DNA of 64,000 nucleotides from Chromobacterium sp. ATCC 53434 (GCF_002848345.1 NZ_CP025429.1:1116001-1180000); one strand, 5' to 3'. Shown: positions 34,514 to 43,699, numbered from the stretch's first letter. A program made the numbers and translations. The notes: generated from the sequence alone by a model not told the origin.

Positions 34514-35359
34514 TCAGCGCGCGCCGTGGCGGGCGAACCAGTCCAGCATCTTCTGCCAGGCGTCTACGGCGTCACGCGCGTTGTAGCTCGGACGGTAGTC
34601 GGCGTTGAAGCCGTGGCCGGCGTCCGGATAGATCAGGATGTCGTCGTCGCCGCCGGCCTTGTGCAGCGCCGCCTTCATCTTTTCCAGCGAGGCCAGCGGA
34701 ATGCTCTGGTCTTGCGCGCCATACAGGCCCAGCACCGGAACCGTCAGCTCGGCGGCGATGTCCAGCGGGTGGCGCGGCGTGATGGTGTTGACCGGGCCCT
34801 CCACCTTGCCGTACCAGGCCGCGGCGGCCTTCAGTTGCCGGTTGCGGGCGGCGTACAGCCAGGTCTGGCGGCCGCCCCAGCAGAAGCCGGTGACGGCGGC
34901 GCGCGCAAGATCGGCGCCGTGGGCGCCGGCCCAGCGCCAGGTGGCGTCGAGATCGCTCTGCACCTCGCTGTCCGGCACCTTGGACACCAGATCGCGAACC
35001 AGGGTGTCGATGTCGGCGATCTTGGCCGGGTCGCCGTGGCGGAAATAAAGCTCGGGCGCCACCGCCAGATAGCCTTGCTTGGCCAGCCGGCGGCACAGGT
35101 CGCGGATGTGCTCGTGCACGCCGAAGATTTCCTGGATCACGATCACCAGCGGCAACGGGCCTTCGGCCTTGGCCGGCCTGGCGTAGTAGCCGGGCATCGC
35201 GCCGCTGCCGGTGTCGATCGCGGGCGCGCCGGTCTCCAGCGACTGGCTGTCGGTGATGATGGTGCCGGCGGCGATGGGCTGCACGGCCAGGGCGAAGCCG
35301 ATGCTGCCGGCGCCTGCCAGGAAGTGGCGGCGGTTCATCGCTTGGCTGCTGTCGGACAT
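34514..35359 (-). CDS. dienelactone hydrolase family protein with Tat-type signal
   Basis: 281 residues. A twin-arginine signal (MNRRHFLAGAG) starts near residue 8, so the folded protein is probably exported. The hydrolase core has the dienelactone-type nucleophile cysteine in GFCWGG and the histidine in DAGHGFN. The family hydrolyses dienelactones or other ester bonds; the exported form points to an outside substrate. The start at 35359 follows GGAGATC. It is convergent with the Hpt/HD-GYP gene and divergent from the HD-GYP-like gene at 35500. Confidence 0.85.
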   Translation of the reverse strand: MSDSSQAMNRRHFLAGAGSIGFALAVQPIAAGTIITDSQSLETGAPAIDTGSGAMPGYYARPAKAEGPLPLVIVIQEIFGVHEHIRDLCRRLAKQGYLAVAPELYFRHGDPAKIADIDTLVRDLVSKVPDSEVQSDLDATWRWAGAHGADLARAAVTGFCWGGRQTWLYAARNRQLKAAAAWYGKVEGPVNTITPRHPLDIAAELTVPVLGLYGAQDQSIPLASLEKMKAALHKAGGDDDILIYPDAGHGFNADYRPSYNARDAVDAWQKMLDWFARHGAR

Positions 35360-35499
35360 GTCGGGGATCTCCAAGTGGGTGGGGCGCGGCCTGGTGGCGG
35401 GCGCCATCTGTGCAATACTTGAATGAATCGCGAAGGCCGCGATAAGCGGGATTGAAAGATTTGCCGGTATTCCGCCGGCGCAACCTCAGCTAGTGAAAT

Positions 35500-36660
35500 A
35501 TGACGGATTCGTCTCCAAAGGTAAAACTGCCGCGCAATTTTCTACGGCCGGGCCAGCGGACGCCGGTGGACGTCTATGCCAAGAACGGCGTGCTGTTGTT
35601 GCGCAAGGGCCACTATGTGCTGACCGAGGACCAGCGCGACCGTCTGGCGCGGCTGGGCCATGGCGAAAGCGGCGAGGTGGAGGCCAGGCTGGAGCGCGAG
35701 CGGCTGGAGCGCGCGGCGCAGCGGGAAAAGGAGGTGGCGCAGCAGCGCAACAGCGCCAATCCGCTGCAGGAGATGGCCTTTTTGCTGCGCCGGGCCGAGG
35801 GCGTGCTGCAGCACGGTCTGGCGGTGCGCGATCTGCAGGCCAGCCTGCTGGACATGGTGGAAGCCTTGCTGGCCTTGAGCCGGCGCCATCCGGACGGCGT
35901 GCTGGCCAGCGTCTTCCTGTTGCCGTATCAGGACATAGGCAGCGCGCAGAGCGTCCACGTGGCGGCGGTGCTGGCGGTGCTGGGGCGCCGGCTGGCGCTG
36001 GCCGACGCCGAACTGCGGCCGGTGTTGGGGGCGGCCCTGAGCATGAATCTGGCGGTTACCGGCTTGCTGAACCAGTTGGTGGGCCAGAGCGCGCCGATGG
36101 ACCTGGCGCAGCAGGAGGCGATGTTCGCGCATCCGGCGCTGGGTTCGGCGATGCTGCGCGAGGCCGGCGTGCTGGACGAGCACTGGCATCTGCTGGTGCA
36201 GCAGCAGCACGAGCAGCAGGACGGCAGCGGCTACCCGCTGGGTCTGGCCGGCGACGAGATCGACGCCGACGCGCTGCTGCTGCAGATGGTGGACCTGGTG
36301 TGCGGCTGCGTGCATCAGCCGCAGCCCCAATTGCCGGCGCTGGTGTTGGGCAGCCTGTTTCGCGGCGAGCTGGGGCATTTCCCGCCGCAGCACGTGTCGC
36401 TGCTGGTGAAGGAGATGGGCATCTATCCGCCGGGCAGCTTCGTGCGGCTGGCCAGCAACGAGGTGGCGGTGGTCACCCACCGCGGAGACAAGGCCAATAC
36501 GCCCAAGGTGGCCGCGCTGCGCAAGCTGGACGGTCCGCCCTATGTCGATCCGCTGCTGCGCGACAGTCGCCAGTCGGCCTTCCAGGTGCAGGAGGCGGTG
36601 GCGGCGGCTACGGCGGCGATCAAGCCCGCCTATCTGTACAAGCTGTGGTACAAGCCCTGA
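35500..36660 (+). CDS. degenerate HD-GYP domain protein with DUF3391-like N-terminus
   Basis: 386 residues. The N-terminal part (about 10-60) resembles the PilZ-like/DUF3391 region that precedes HD-GYP domains (TPVDVYAKNGVLLLRKGHYV). The HD-GYP-like domain has QHEQQDGSGYPLGL, keeping GYP, but the HD pair is replaced: the place reads ALSMNLAVTG, and HHE reads QHE. Metal binding should fail, so phosphodiesterase activity is unlikely and a binding or scaffold role is more probable. A long charged helix lies at about residues 60-95. Its stop abuts the convergent lipoprotein gene. Confidence 0.78.
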   Translation: MTDSSPKVKLPRNFLRPGQRTPVDVYAKNGVLLLRKGHYVLTEDQRDRLARLGHGESGEVEARLERERLERAAQREKEVAQQRNSANPLQEMAFLLRRAEGVLQHGLAVRDLQASLLDMVEALLALSRRHPDGVLASVFLLPYQDIGSAQSVHVAAVLAVLGRRLALADAELRPVLGAALSMNLAVTGLLNQLVGQSAPMDLAQQEAMFAHPALGSAMLREAGVLDEHWHLLVQQQHEQQDGSGYPLGLAGDEIDADALLLQMVDLVCGCVHQPQPQLPALVLGSLFRGELGHFPPQHVSLLVKEMGIYPPGSFVRLASNEVAVVTHRGDKANTPKVAALRKLDGPPYVDPLLRDSRQSAFQVQEAVAAATAAIKPAYLYKLWYKP

Positions 36661-37233
36661 TCAATGGCCCGTCGCGGCCGGCGCCGCCAGCGGGCGGACC
36701 TTCACCCGGCTCAGATCCTCTACTTTCCAGACCCGGCGCATATGGCCGAAATCGCGGCGCCGCTCGTCGCCCAGCCTGACTTCCGGCAGGAAGGACATTT
36801 CCACCAGCACCTGGCCGAGATAGACGGTTTCCCCGGCGTCCAGATGGAAGGGCGCGTTCAGCGGGAATTGCCGCATCCGCAGATCGGGGCCGAACACGCC
36901 GTCGTCGCTCCAGTGGCCCCAGGCGCCGGAGACGCGGTAGTCGCCCGGCGGCAGCGTCATCAACACCAGTTTGCCCTCGACCGGCGACATGCCTTCCTCG
37001 CCGAACACGGTGTCGGTGATCAGGCTGGCGGCGTTCTGGGCGACGACCCGCCCGCCGGCGTCGCTGACGGCCAGGCCTATGGTGGCGCGGTCGGGGTCGA
37101 AGGCCTTGCCGACCAGCGAGACGATGGCGTAGGCCTGGCCCGGCGGAGGCGTCAGCGAACCGTTGAGGCGGCTGGCCATCGTGGTGCAGCCGGCCAGCAG
37201 GGTCAGACAGCAGGCGAGCAGCAGATTGCGCAT
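36661..37233 (-). CDS. hypothetical lipoprotein
   Basis: 190 residues. The signal peptide ends in LTLLAGC (lipobox Cys16). The mature part is rich in beta strands, with LVLMTLPPGDYRVSGAWGHW, resembling DUF2846-type lipoproteins, but I cannot name a family with confidence. Location: periplasm or outer membrane. It is transcribed convergently to the HD-GYP-like gene, with the two stop codons directly adjacent, and 60 bases after the YheT-type gene's start-side neighbour. Confidence 0.75.
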   Translation of the reverse strand: MRNLLLACCLTLLAGCTTMASRLNGSLTPPPGQAYAIVSLVGKAFDPDRATIGLAVSDAGGRVVAQNAASLITDTVFGEEGMSPVEGKLVLMTLPPGDYRVSGAWGHWSDDGVFGPDLRMRQFPLNAPFHLDAGETVYLGQVLVEMSFLPEVRLGDERRRDFGHMRRVWKVEDLSRVKVRPLAAPAATGH

Positions 37234-37293
37234 GGGGCTTCCTTGTCGTCGTTTTCGATCAGTGTACGCCGCGAGCGGCGCCCGCGCGTCGAT

Positions 37294-38244
37294 TCAGGAT
37301 TCCAGATGGGGGGCGAGGAAGGCCAGCAGCCGCTGGGGCAGCCAGTCTATGCGGCCCGGGAACGGCCCGGTGGCGAAGCCGACGTGGCCGCCGTCGCTGG
37401 GGAAGTCCAGCGTTACCGCCGCCGATACCTGAGCGGCGTCCGGCAGCGCGCTTTCCGGCAGGAAGGGATCGTTGCGGGCGTTCAGCAGCAGCGTGGGACG
37501 GACGATGCGGGCGAGCTTGGGTTTGCTGCTGGCCTGGGTCCAGTAGTTGAGCGCGGTGCCGAAGCCGTGGATGGGCGCGGTGACCAGATCGTCGAACTCG
37601 ATGAAGGTGCGGGCGCGGCGCAGCCGGCCGGCGTCGAACAGGTCCGGATGTCGTTGCAGCGAGGCCATCGCCTTCGGCTTCAGCGTGTCCATGAACATGC
37701 GGGTGTACAACAGTTTGCCGAGGCCGCGGTCCAGCCGGGTGCTGGCGGCCACCAGGTCCAGCGGCGCCGACACCGCGGCGGCGGCCCGGGGCAGGGCGGT
37801 CGCGCCTTCTTCCGCCAGATAGTTCAGCAGCATGCTGCCGCCCAGCGACACGCCGACGGTGGCGATGGCGGCGAAGCGGCCGGACAGCCGTTGCAGTATC
37901 CAGCGCACCTCGGCGGCGTCGCCGGCGTGGTAGGCGCGCGGCAGCGGGTTGTCGACGCCGCCGCAGCCGCGGAAATGCGATACCGCGCCGTGCCAGCCGC
38001 GCGCGGCCACCGCTTGCATCAGCGCCTTGGCGTAGTGGCTGGCGCTGCTGCCTTCCAAGCCGTGAAACAAGACCACCAGCGGCGCGCCGGGTTGGCCGTC
38101 GACGAAATCCAGCGCGATGCGGGCGCCGTCCGGCGTATCCCACAGCTCGCGGCGGTAGGGCGGGGCGTCCTGCTTGACGGCCAGCGCCGGCCAGATGGTC
38201 TGGGCGTGGCCGCCGCGCAGCCAGCGCGGGGCGCGGTAGCTCAT
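37294..38244 (-). CDS. YheT-family alpha/beta hydrolase
   Basis: 316 residues. The family start GGHAQTIWPAL is present, with VVLFHGLEGSSASHYAKALM as oxyanion region, the nucleophile serine in TVGVSLGGSMLLNYL, and the histidine in DGGHVGFATG. YheT/ABHD3-like enzymes are esterases of unclear natural substrate and are often membrane associated. The start codon at 38244 overlaps the mog stop as ATGA, so it is coupled to that gene in the darP-mog-yheT run. Confidence 0.88.
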   Translation of the reverse strand: MSYRAPRWLRGGHAQTIWPALAVKQDAPPYRRELWDTPDGARIALDFVDGQPGAPLVVLFHGLEGSSASHYAKALMQAVAARGWHGAVSHFRGCGGVDNPLPRAYHAGDAAEVRWILQRLSGRFAAIATVGVSLGGSMLLNYLAEEGATALPRAAAAVSAPLDLVAASTRLDRGLGKLLYTRMFMDTLKPKAMASLQRHPDLFDAGRLRRARTFIEFDDLVTAPIHGFGTALNYWTQASSKPKLARIVRPTLLLNARNDPFLPESALPDAAQVSAAVTLDFPSDGGHVGFATGPFPGRIDWLPQRLLAFLAPHLES

Positions 38245-38819
38245 GGCGCCGGCTTGATGGCGGACTTCGGGCGGAAGGCCTTGACCACCGCCTCGTCGGT
38301 TTCGATATAGGGCGCGCCTATCAGGTCCAGGCAATAGGGCACGGCGGCGAAGATGCCCGGCGTCTCCACCTTGCCGTCGGCGCCGCGCAGGCCTTCCAGC
38401 GTTTCCTGTATCGCCTTGGGCTGGCCCGGCAGATTGAGGATCAGGCTCTGCTTGCGGATCACGCCGACCTGGCGGGACAGGATGGCGGTGGGGACGAAGC
38501 GCAGGCTGATCTGGCGCATCTGCTCGCCGAAGCCGGGCATCACCCGGTCGGCCACCGCCAGCGTCGCGTCCGGCGTCACGTCGCGCGGCGCCGGGCCGGT
38601 GCCGCCGGTGGTCAGCACCAGCTGGCAGCCCTCGTCGTCGACCAGCGCCCTGAGCGCCGCCTCTATGCCCGGCTGCTCGTCCGGGATCAGCCTGTCCACC
38701 GTCTCGAACGGCGTGGAGACGGCGCGGGCCAGCCAGTCGCGCAGCGCCGGCAGGCCCTTGTCGTCGTAGACGCCCTGGCTCGCGCGGTCGGAAATGGAAA
38801 CCAGGCCTATCTTCAGCAT
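38241..38819 (-). CDS. mog: molybdopterin adenylyltransferase
   Basis: 192 residues. The start MLKIGLVSISDRASQGVYDD and the nucleotide motif TTGGTGPAPRDVTPDA are typical of Mog. It adenylates molybdopterin before molybdenum insertion. Two starts are possible, ATG 38819 and a GTG one codon upstream. The ATG shares its first base with the darP stop (TGATG), which indicates translational coupling. The downstream YheT-type gene overlaps its end. Confidence 0.92.
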   Translation of the reverse strand: MLKIGLVSISDRASQGVYDDKGLPALRDWLARAVSTPFETVDRLIPDEQPGIEAALRALVDDEGCQLVLTTGGTGPAPRDVTPDATLAVADRVMPGFGEQMRQISLRFVPTAILSRQVGVIRKQSLILNLPGQPKAIQETLEGLRGADGKVETPGIFAAVPYCLDLIGAPYIETDEAVVKAFRPKSAIKPAP

Positions 38820-39367
38820 CACTCGCCGTCCTCTTCCTCGTCCTTTTGCCAGATGCGCGGCTTGCCCGGCTCGGGGATCTGTTCCTTGATCAGCTGGTAC
38901 AGCTGGCGGAAGGCCTTCGGCGGCTTGTTGTCCTGCTTTTCCTTGCGCGACTGGCGCACCAGCGAATGCAGCTGCTTGGGGTCGGTCTCGGGGAAGCTTT
39001 GCAGGAACAGCGGCTGGTTGGCGTCGTCGGCCATCAGCTTGTCGCGCCAGCGCTCCAGCAGCTTCTGCCAGGCGATGTGCTCGGAAGATTCGCCCTTGAG
39101 GATCTGCAGGTACTGCTGGATGGGCTCGGGATCGATATTGCGCATCAGTTTGCCGATGTACTGCAGCTGGCGGCGGATGGCGCCGTGGGCGGTCAGGCGC
39201 TTGTGTTCCAGCAGCGCGGACAGCAAATCCTCCGGCAGCGCCATTTTCTTCAGCGTATCCTTGGACAGCTCGACCAGTTCGCTACCCAGATCCTGCAGCG
39301 CATCCATGTCGCGCTTGCGCTGGGACTTGCTGACGAAACCATCGTCGTCGTTCTGGTAGTCGGTCAT
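38819..39367 (-). CDS. darP: ribosome biogenesis factor DarP (YjgA, DUF615)
   Basis: 182 residues, highly charged and helical, with the family core KSQRKRDMDALQDLGSELVE and later HKRLTAHGAIRRQLQYIGKL. YjgA/DarP binds pre-50S particles and helps late ribosome assembly. It lies 82 bases from the divergent pmbA gene; this yjgA-pmbA pairing is widely conserved in beta- and gammaproteobacteria. It is the first gene of the leftward darP-mog-yheT run. Confidence 0.92.
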   Translation of the reverse strand: MTDYQNDDDGFVSKSQRKRDMDALQDLGSELVELSKDTLKKMALPEDLLSALLEHKRLTAHGAIRRQLQYIGKLMRNIDPEPIQQYLQILKGESSEHIAWQKLLERWRDKLMADDANQPLFLQSFPETDPKQLHSLVRQSRKEKQDNKPPKAFRQLYQLIKEQIPEPGKPRIWQKDEEEDGE

Positions 39368-39449
39368 TGTTGCTAGGTCTCACTCGGTTTTCAAGGCTGG
39401 TATGATACCGGAAAAGGCCGCCGGCCGTTTCCACGTTCCGAAAGATACT

Positions 39450-40793
39450 ATGGCAGATAAGACATTCAGTTTCAGTCCCGACACCCTGGACGGCGTCGCC
39501 GCCCGAGTGCTTGAGCTGGCGCGTCAGCATGGCGCCAGCGCCGCCGAGGCCGATGTTTCCGAGGGCGTAGGCCAGACCGTCAGCGTGCGTCTGTCCGAGG
39601 TGGAGACCATAGAGTACAACCAGGACAAGGGCGTCAGCGTCACCGTCTATCTGGGACAGCGCAAAGGCCACGCCAATACCTCCGACTTCTCCGACGAGGC
39701 GCTGTCCGACACCGTGCGCGCCGCGCTGGACATCGCGCGCTACACCGCCGAGGACGACTGCGCCGGCCTGGCCGATCCGCAACTGCTGGCCGACGATCTG
39801 CCCGACCTCGACCTGTTCCATCCGTGGCAGTTGCCGGTGGAGGAGGCGATAGCGCTGGCGCGCCGTTGCGAGGACGCCGCGCGCGCGGTCGACGCCCGCA
39901 TCCGCAACTCCGAAGGCGCCAGCGTGTCGGTGCAGGCCAACCAGTTCGTCTACGCCAACAGCAACGGTTTCAGCGGCGGTTTCGCCAGCAGCCGCCACAG
40001 CCTGTCGGCCGCGGTGGTGGCCGAGGCCGACGGCGCGATGCAGCGCGACTACTGGTATACCGCCGCCCGTCACCGCGACGATCTGGTCGCGGTGGAGGAG
40101 GTCGGCCGTCTGGCCGGCGAGCGGACGGTGAGGCGGCTGGGCTCGCGCCGCGTCAAGACCGGCCAGTATCCGGTGTTGTTCGAAGCGCCGGTGGCGATGT
40201 CGCTGCTGGGCCATCTGACCGCCGCCGTCAGCGGCGGCAGCCTGTACCGCAAGTCTTCCTTCCTGCTCGACTCGCTGGGCAAGCCGGTGATGGCCGATCT
40301 GGTGACGATAGACGAGGATCCGCTGCTGCTGCGCGGCCTGGCCAGCGGCGCCTTCGACAACGAGGGGGTGGCGACGCAGTCGCGCCGGCTGGTCGACGGC
40401 GGCGTGCTGCAGGGCTATCTGCTCGGCAGCTATTCGGCGCGCAAGCTGGGCATGCAGACCACCGGCAACGCCGGCGGCGCGCACAATCTGGTGGTCCACT
40501 CCACCGGAGAAAGCTTCGCCGAGCTGTTGGCGCAGATGGGCACCGGCCTGCTGGTGACCGAGCTGCTGGGCCAGGGCGTCAACACCGTCACCGGCGACTA
40601 CTCGCGCGGCGCGGCCGGCTTCTGGGTCGAGAACGGCGTGATCGCCTATCCGGTCGAGGAAATCACCGTCGCGGGCAATCTGCGCGAGATGTTCCTCAAT
40701 ATCGAGGCCATCGGCACCGATGTGCTGGACCGCGGCGGCCGCCGCATGGGCTCGGTGCTGATCGGTTCCATGATGGTGGCCGGCGGCGAGTGA
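39450..40793 (+). CDS. pmbA: metalloprotease PmbA/TldE
   Basis: 447 residues. The start at 39450 gives MADKTFSFSPDTLDG; typical stretches are VSVRLSEVETIEYNQDKGVS and, in the C-terminal half, GNAGGAHNLVVHSTGESF and AGFWVENGVIAYPVEEITVA. With TldD it forms a cytoplasmic protease that processes modified peptides such as microcin precursors and the CcdA antitoxin. PmbA lacks the metal-binding motif of TldD and is the non-catalytic partner. The stop overlaps the alkB start as GTGA. Confidence 0.93.
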   Translation: MADKTFSFSPDTLDGVAARVLELARQHGASAAEADVSEGVGQTVSVRLSEVETIEYNQDKGVSVTVYLGQRKGHANTSDFSDEALSDTVRAALDIARYTAEDDCAGLADPQLLADDLPDLDLFHPWQLPVEEAIALARRCEDAARAVDARIRNSEGASVSVQANQFVYANSNGFSGGFASSRHSLSAAVVAEADGAMQRDYWYTAARHRDDLVAVEEVGRLAGERTVRRLGSRRVKTGQYPVLFEAPVAMSLLGHLTAAVSGGSLYRKSSFLLDSLGKPVMADLVTIDEDPLLLRGLASGAFDNEGVATQSRRLVDGGVLQGYLLGSYSARKLGMQTTGNAGGAHNLVVHSTGESFAELLAQMGTGLLVTELLGQGVNTVTGDYSRGAAGFWVENGVIAYPVEEITVAGNLREMFLNIEAIGTDVLDRGGRRMGSVLIGSMMVAGGE

Positions 40794-41437
40794 GCGGCAG
40801 CCTGTTCGCGCCGGACGACGGCCCCTGGGCCGAGCGGCTGGCGGCCGGCACCGTGCTGTTGCACGGCTGGGCCTGCGCCGACGACGCGCGCCTGCTCGCG
40901 GCGGTGGACGAGGTGGCGCGGCGCTCGCCGCCGCGTTCCATGGCCACGCCGGGCGGGCAGGCGATGTCGGTGACCACCACCAGCTGCGGCGACTGGGGCT
41001 GGGTGTCCGACCGCCGCGGCTACCGCTATTCCGCCGTCGATCCCGACAGCGGCGAGGCCTGGCCGGCGATGCCGGCCGCGCTGAGGGCGCTGGCCCGGGG
41101 CGCGGCGGAGGCGGCCGGCTTTCCAGGTTTCGATCCCGACGCCTGTCTGATCAACTGCTATCTGCCCGGCGCCCGGATGGGTCTGCACCAGGACAAGGAC
41201 GAGCGCGACTTCTCCGCGCCCATCGTGTCGGTGTCGCTGGGCTTGCCGGCGGTGTTCCTGCTTGGCGGGACGCGCCGCGCCGATCCGGCCGCCGCGATGC
41301 TGCTGCGGCATGGCGACGTGCTGGTGTGGGGCGGTCCGGACCGGATGCGCTTCCACGGCGTGCGGCCGGTCAAGCCGGGCGAGCATCCGCTGCTGGGCGG
41401 ACGCCGCGTCAACCTCACTTTTCGCAAGGCTCGCTGA
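40790..41437 (+). CDS. alkB: alpha-ketoglutarate-dependent DNA dealkylase AlkB
   Basis: 215 residues from GTG 40790. It is an iron/2-oxoglutarate dioxygenase: HxD in LHQDKDERD, the distal histidine in RMRFHGVRPV, and 2-oxoglutarate-binding arginines in RRVNLTFRKAR. Family blocks INCYLPGARMGLHQDKDE and SVSLGLPAVFLLGG fit AlkB. It removes 1-methyladenine and 3-methylcytosine lesions. It overlaps pmbA upstream and is followed after two bases by alkA, so two alkylation-repair enzymes share one transcript. Confidence 0.93.
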   Translation: MSGSLFAPDDGPWAERLAAGTVLLHGWACADDARLLAAVDEVARRSPPRSMATPGGQAMSVTTTSCGDWGWVSDRRGYRYSAVDPDSGEAWPAMPAALRALARGAAEAAGFPGFDPDACLINCYLPGARMGLHQDKDERDFSAPIVSVSLGLPAVFLLGGTRRADPAAAMLLRHGDVLVWGGPDRMRFHGVRPVKPGEHPLLGGRRVNLTFRKAR

Positions 41438-41439
41438 CG

Positions 41440-42333
41440 ATGTCCGTTCTTGATTGCACCATTCCGCTGCCGGCGGGCTTCCGGCCGCAGGACATCCTGG
41501 CCTTTCATCGCCGCGACGGCGAGCGGCTGGCCGAGCGGGTCGACGACGACGGCCTGAAGAAGGGACTGTTGTGGCGGGGCCTGCCGGCCAGTCTCGACCT
41601 GCGTTTCCGGCCCGGCCTCGCCGCGCTGCGGCTGGAAGTCGACGGCGCGGCGGGGGAGGCCGGCGAACTGCGGGACATGGGCCGGCGCATGCTGGGCCTG
41701 AACCAGCCGGTGGACGCGTTCGAGAGCCGGTATCGCGGCCATCCGGCGCTCGGCGGCTTGATCGCCGCGCGCGCCGGCCTCAGGGTGCCGCAGACGGCCA
41801 CGCCGTTCGAGGCGCTGGCCTGGGCCATCACCGGCCAGCAGATCAGCGTGGCGGCGGCCGTGACGATACGGCGGCGCATGCTGGCGCTATGCGATTGCCG
41901 CCATTCCTCCGGCCTGCTGTGCCACCCAGACGCGGCGAGGCTGGCGGCGTTGACGGCGGATCAGCTGGGCGAGGCCGGTTTCTCGCGCGCCAAGAGCCGG
42001 GCGCTGCTGGCGCTGAGCCAGGGCGCGGCCGACGGCTCGCTGCCGCTGGACGGCTGGCTGGACGGCACGCCGGCTGACGAGATCTCCGAGCGCCTGCTGG
42101 CGGTGCCCGGCATCGGACCGTGGACGGTAAGCTACGCGCTGCTGCGCGGCTACGGCTGGCTGGATGGTTCGCTGCACGGCGACGTGGCGGTGCGCAAGGC
42201 GCTGGGCATGGTGCTGGGCATGGCCGACAAGCCCGACCAGCGGCAGGCGGAGGCCTGGTTGAGCGCGTTCTCGCCGTGGCGCGCGCTGGTGGCCGCGCAT
42301 TTGTGGGCCCTGTTGCAGGCGGGGGGATTCTGA
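41440..42333 (+). CDS. alkA: DNA-3-methyladenine glycosylase II
   Basis: 297 residues. The AlkA N-terminal region (LRDMGRRMLGLNQPVDAFES) is followed by the HhH-GPD domain: PFEALAWAITGQQISV and the hairpin LAVPGIGPWTVSYALLRGYG, with the catalytic aspartate in HGDVAVRKAL. It excises 3-methyladenine and other alkylated bases. No Ada-type methyltransferase domain is fused. The start at 41440 lies two bases after the alkB stop. Confidence 0.93.
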   Translation: MSVLDCTIPLPAGFRPQDILAFHRRDGERLAERVDDDGLKKGLLWRGLPASLDLRFRPGLAALRLEVDGAAGEAGELRDMGRRMLGLNQPVDAFESRYRGHPALGGLIAARAGLRVPQTATPFEALAWAITGQQISVAAAVTIRRRMLALCDCRHSSGLLCHPDAARLAALTADQLGEAGFSRAKSRALLALSQGAADGSLPLDGWLDGTPADEISERLLAVPGIGPWTVSYALLRGYGWLDGSLHGDVAVRKALGMVLGMADKPDQRQAEAWLSAFSPWRALVAAHLWALLQAGGF

Positions 42334-42458
42334 GAACCGGCCCCGGCAGCGGCCCGGCGCGCGCGAAAACGCGCTAAACCGGCGTCGGCGCTTGCCGTCG
42401 CTTCGTCTTTTTGACTATGCCTAAATAGAACTGACAAGGCGATAAGAAAGAGACGAGC

Positions 42459-43598
42459 ATGGGCAGACCGAGCAGAATCGGTTTGGTGTTGTCGGGCGGG
42501 GGGGGCCGCGCCGCCTACCAGGTGGGGGTGTTGCTGGGCATCGCCCGATTGTTGCCCGATCCCAGGCACAATCCCTTTCCCATCATTTGCGGCACCTCGG
42601 CCGGCGCGATCAACGCGGTGGCGCTGGCTTCCGGCGCCGAGAACTACGAGCTGGCGGTCAACACGCTGGCGCGGGTGTGGAAGCAGCTGCACATCCGCGA
42701 CGTCTACGACGTCAGCTTCGGCTACTTCGCCAAGACCTTCCTGCACTTCGGCATTTCGCTGCTGAGCGCCGGCCATGCCTGGCCCAATCCGCAAAGCTTT
42801 CTCGACAACGCGCCGCTGCGCGAGACGCTGGGCCGCTCGATGCCGTTCGACGCCATCGAGCCGGCGATAGAAAGCGGCGCGCTGCAGGCGCTGGCGCTGA
42901 CCGCGTCCTGCTACACCACCGGCATGTCGGTGACTTTCTTCCAGGGGCAGGAGCAATTGGGCGAGTGGGAGCGCTATCAGCGGCTGGGGATACGCGAGCG
43001 TATCGGCCTGGACCATCTGATGGCCACCGCGGCGATACCGTTGATCTTCCCGTCGGTACGGATAGGCGAGAAGTTCTATTGCGACGGCGCGGTGCGCCAG
43101 CTGTCGCCGTTGTCGCCGGCGCTGCATCTGGGCGCGGAAAAGCTGTTCGTCGTCGGGCTGGCCAGCCAGCGGCCGGACCTGATAGAACGGCGCAATACCG
43201 GCGCCTATCCGATGCCGGCGCAGATTTTCGGCCATCTGCTCAACAGCGTGTTCATCGACAGCATGGCGGTGGACATGGAGCGGCTCAGTCGCATCAACCA
43301 CACCGTGTCGCTGCTGCAGAGCAGCGAGGAGCTGGCCAGCCGGACCCTGCTGAAAAAGGTGGAGATCTTCCAGCTCAATCCCAGCAAGTCGCTGGAGGGC
43401 ATCGTCTACCGCCATACCCGATTGTTCCCGCCGATACTGCGCTTCATCATGAAGGGCACCGGCGCCACCCGTCAGCGCGGCACCGCGCTGGCCACCTATC
43501 TGTTGTTCGAACCCGGCTACTGTCGCGAACTGATCGCGCTCGGTTATCGCGACACCTTGCAGCAGAAGGACGCGATCCGGGCGTTTCTGGAGCTTTGA
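42459..43598 (+). CDS. patatin-like phospholipase
   Basis: 379 residues. The oxyanion motif SGGGGRAAYQVG at the N-terminus, the nucleophile serine in GTSAG and the catalytic aspartate in FYCDGAVRQLSP form the patatin dyad. These enzymes hydrolyse acyl chains of phospholipids. No signal peptide is visible, and the C-terminal third (about 260-379) is a conserved extension of unclear role seen in bacterial patatins. The start ATG 42459 follows AGAAAGAGACGAGC. It stands alone, with its own promoter region in the 125 bases after alkA. Confidence 0.87.
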   Translation: MGRPSRIGLVLSGGGGRAAYQVGVLLGIARLLPDPRHNPFPIICGTSAGAINAVALASGAENYELAVNTLARVWKQLHIRDVYDVSFGYFAKTFLHFGISLLSAGHAWPNPQSFLDNAPLRETLGRSMPFDAIEPAIESGALQALALTASCYTTGMSVTFFQGQEQLGEWERYQRLGIRERIGLDHLMATAAIPLIFPSVRIGEKFYCDGAVRQLSPLSPALHLGAEKLFVVGLASQRPDLIERRNTGAYPMPAQIFGHLLNSVFIDSMAVDMERLSRINHTVSLLQSSEELASRTLLKKVEIFQLNPSKSLEGIVYRHTRLFPPILRFIMKGTGATRQRGTALATYLLFEPGYCRELIALGYRDTLQQKDAIRAFLEL

Positions 43599-43670
43599 CC
43601 GCCTGTCGGCGATCTTTCGCGGCATCCGCCCCGCGACGCTTGCGAAAAGATCATCAGCAGGCTGGCGGGA

Positions 43671-43699
43671 TTTTTGGAACTTTGCCGGCGTACTAAAAT
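43671..43699 (+). promoter_or_regulatory. possible sigma-70 promoter of dsbB
   Basis: TTTTTG at 43671-43676 and TAAAAT at 43694-43699 are 17 bases apart, in an AT-rich stretch between the patatin and dsbB genes. The predicted leader is about 60 bases. Confidence 0.35.

Noticed and set aside
33494..35422. A 642-codon plus-strand open frame spanning the Hpt-HD-GYP gene and the dienelactone-hydrolase region
   Set aside because: It is out of frame with both recognisable genes, has a shadow composition and no ribosome site.
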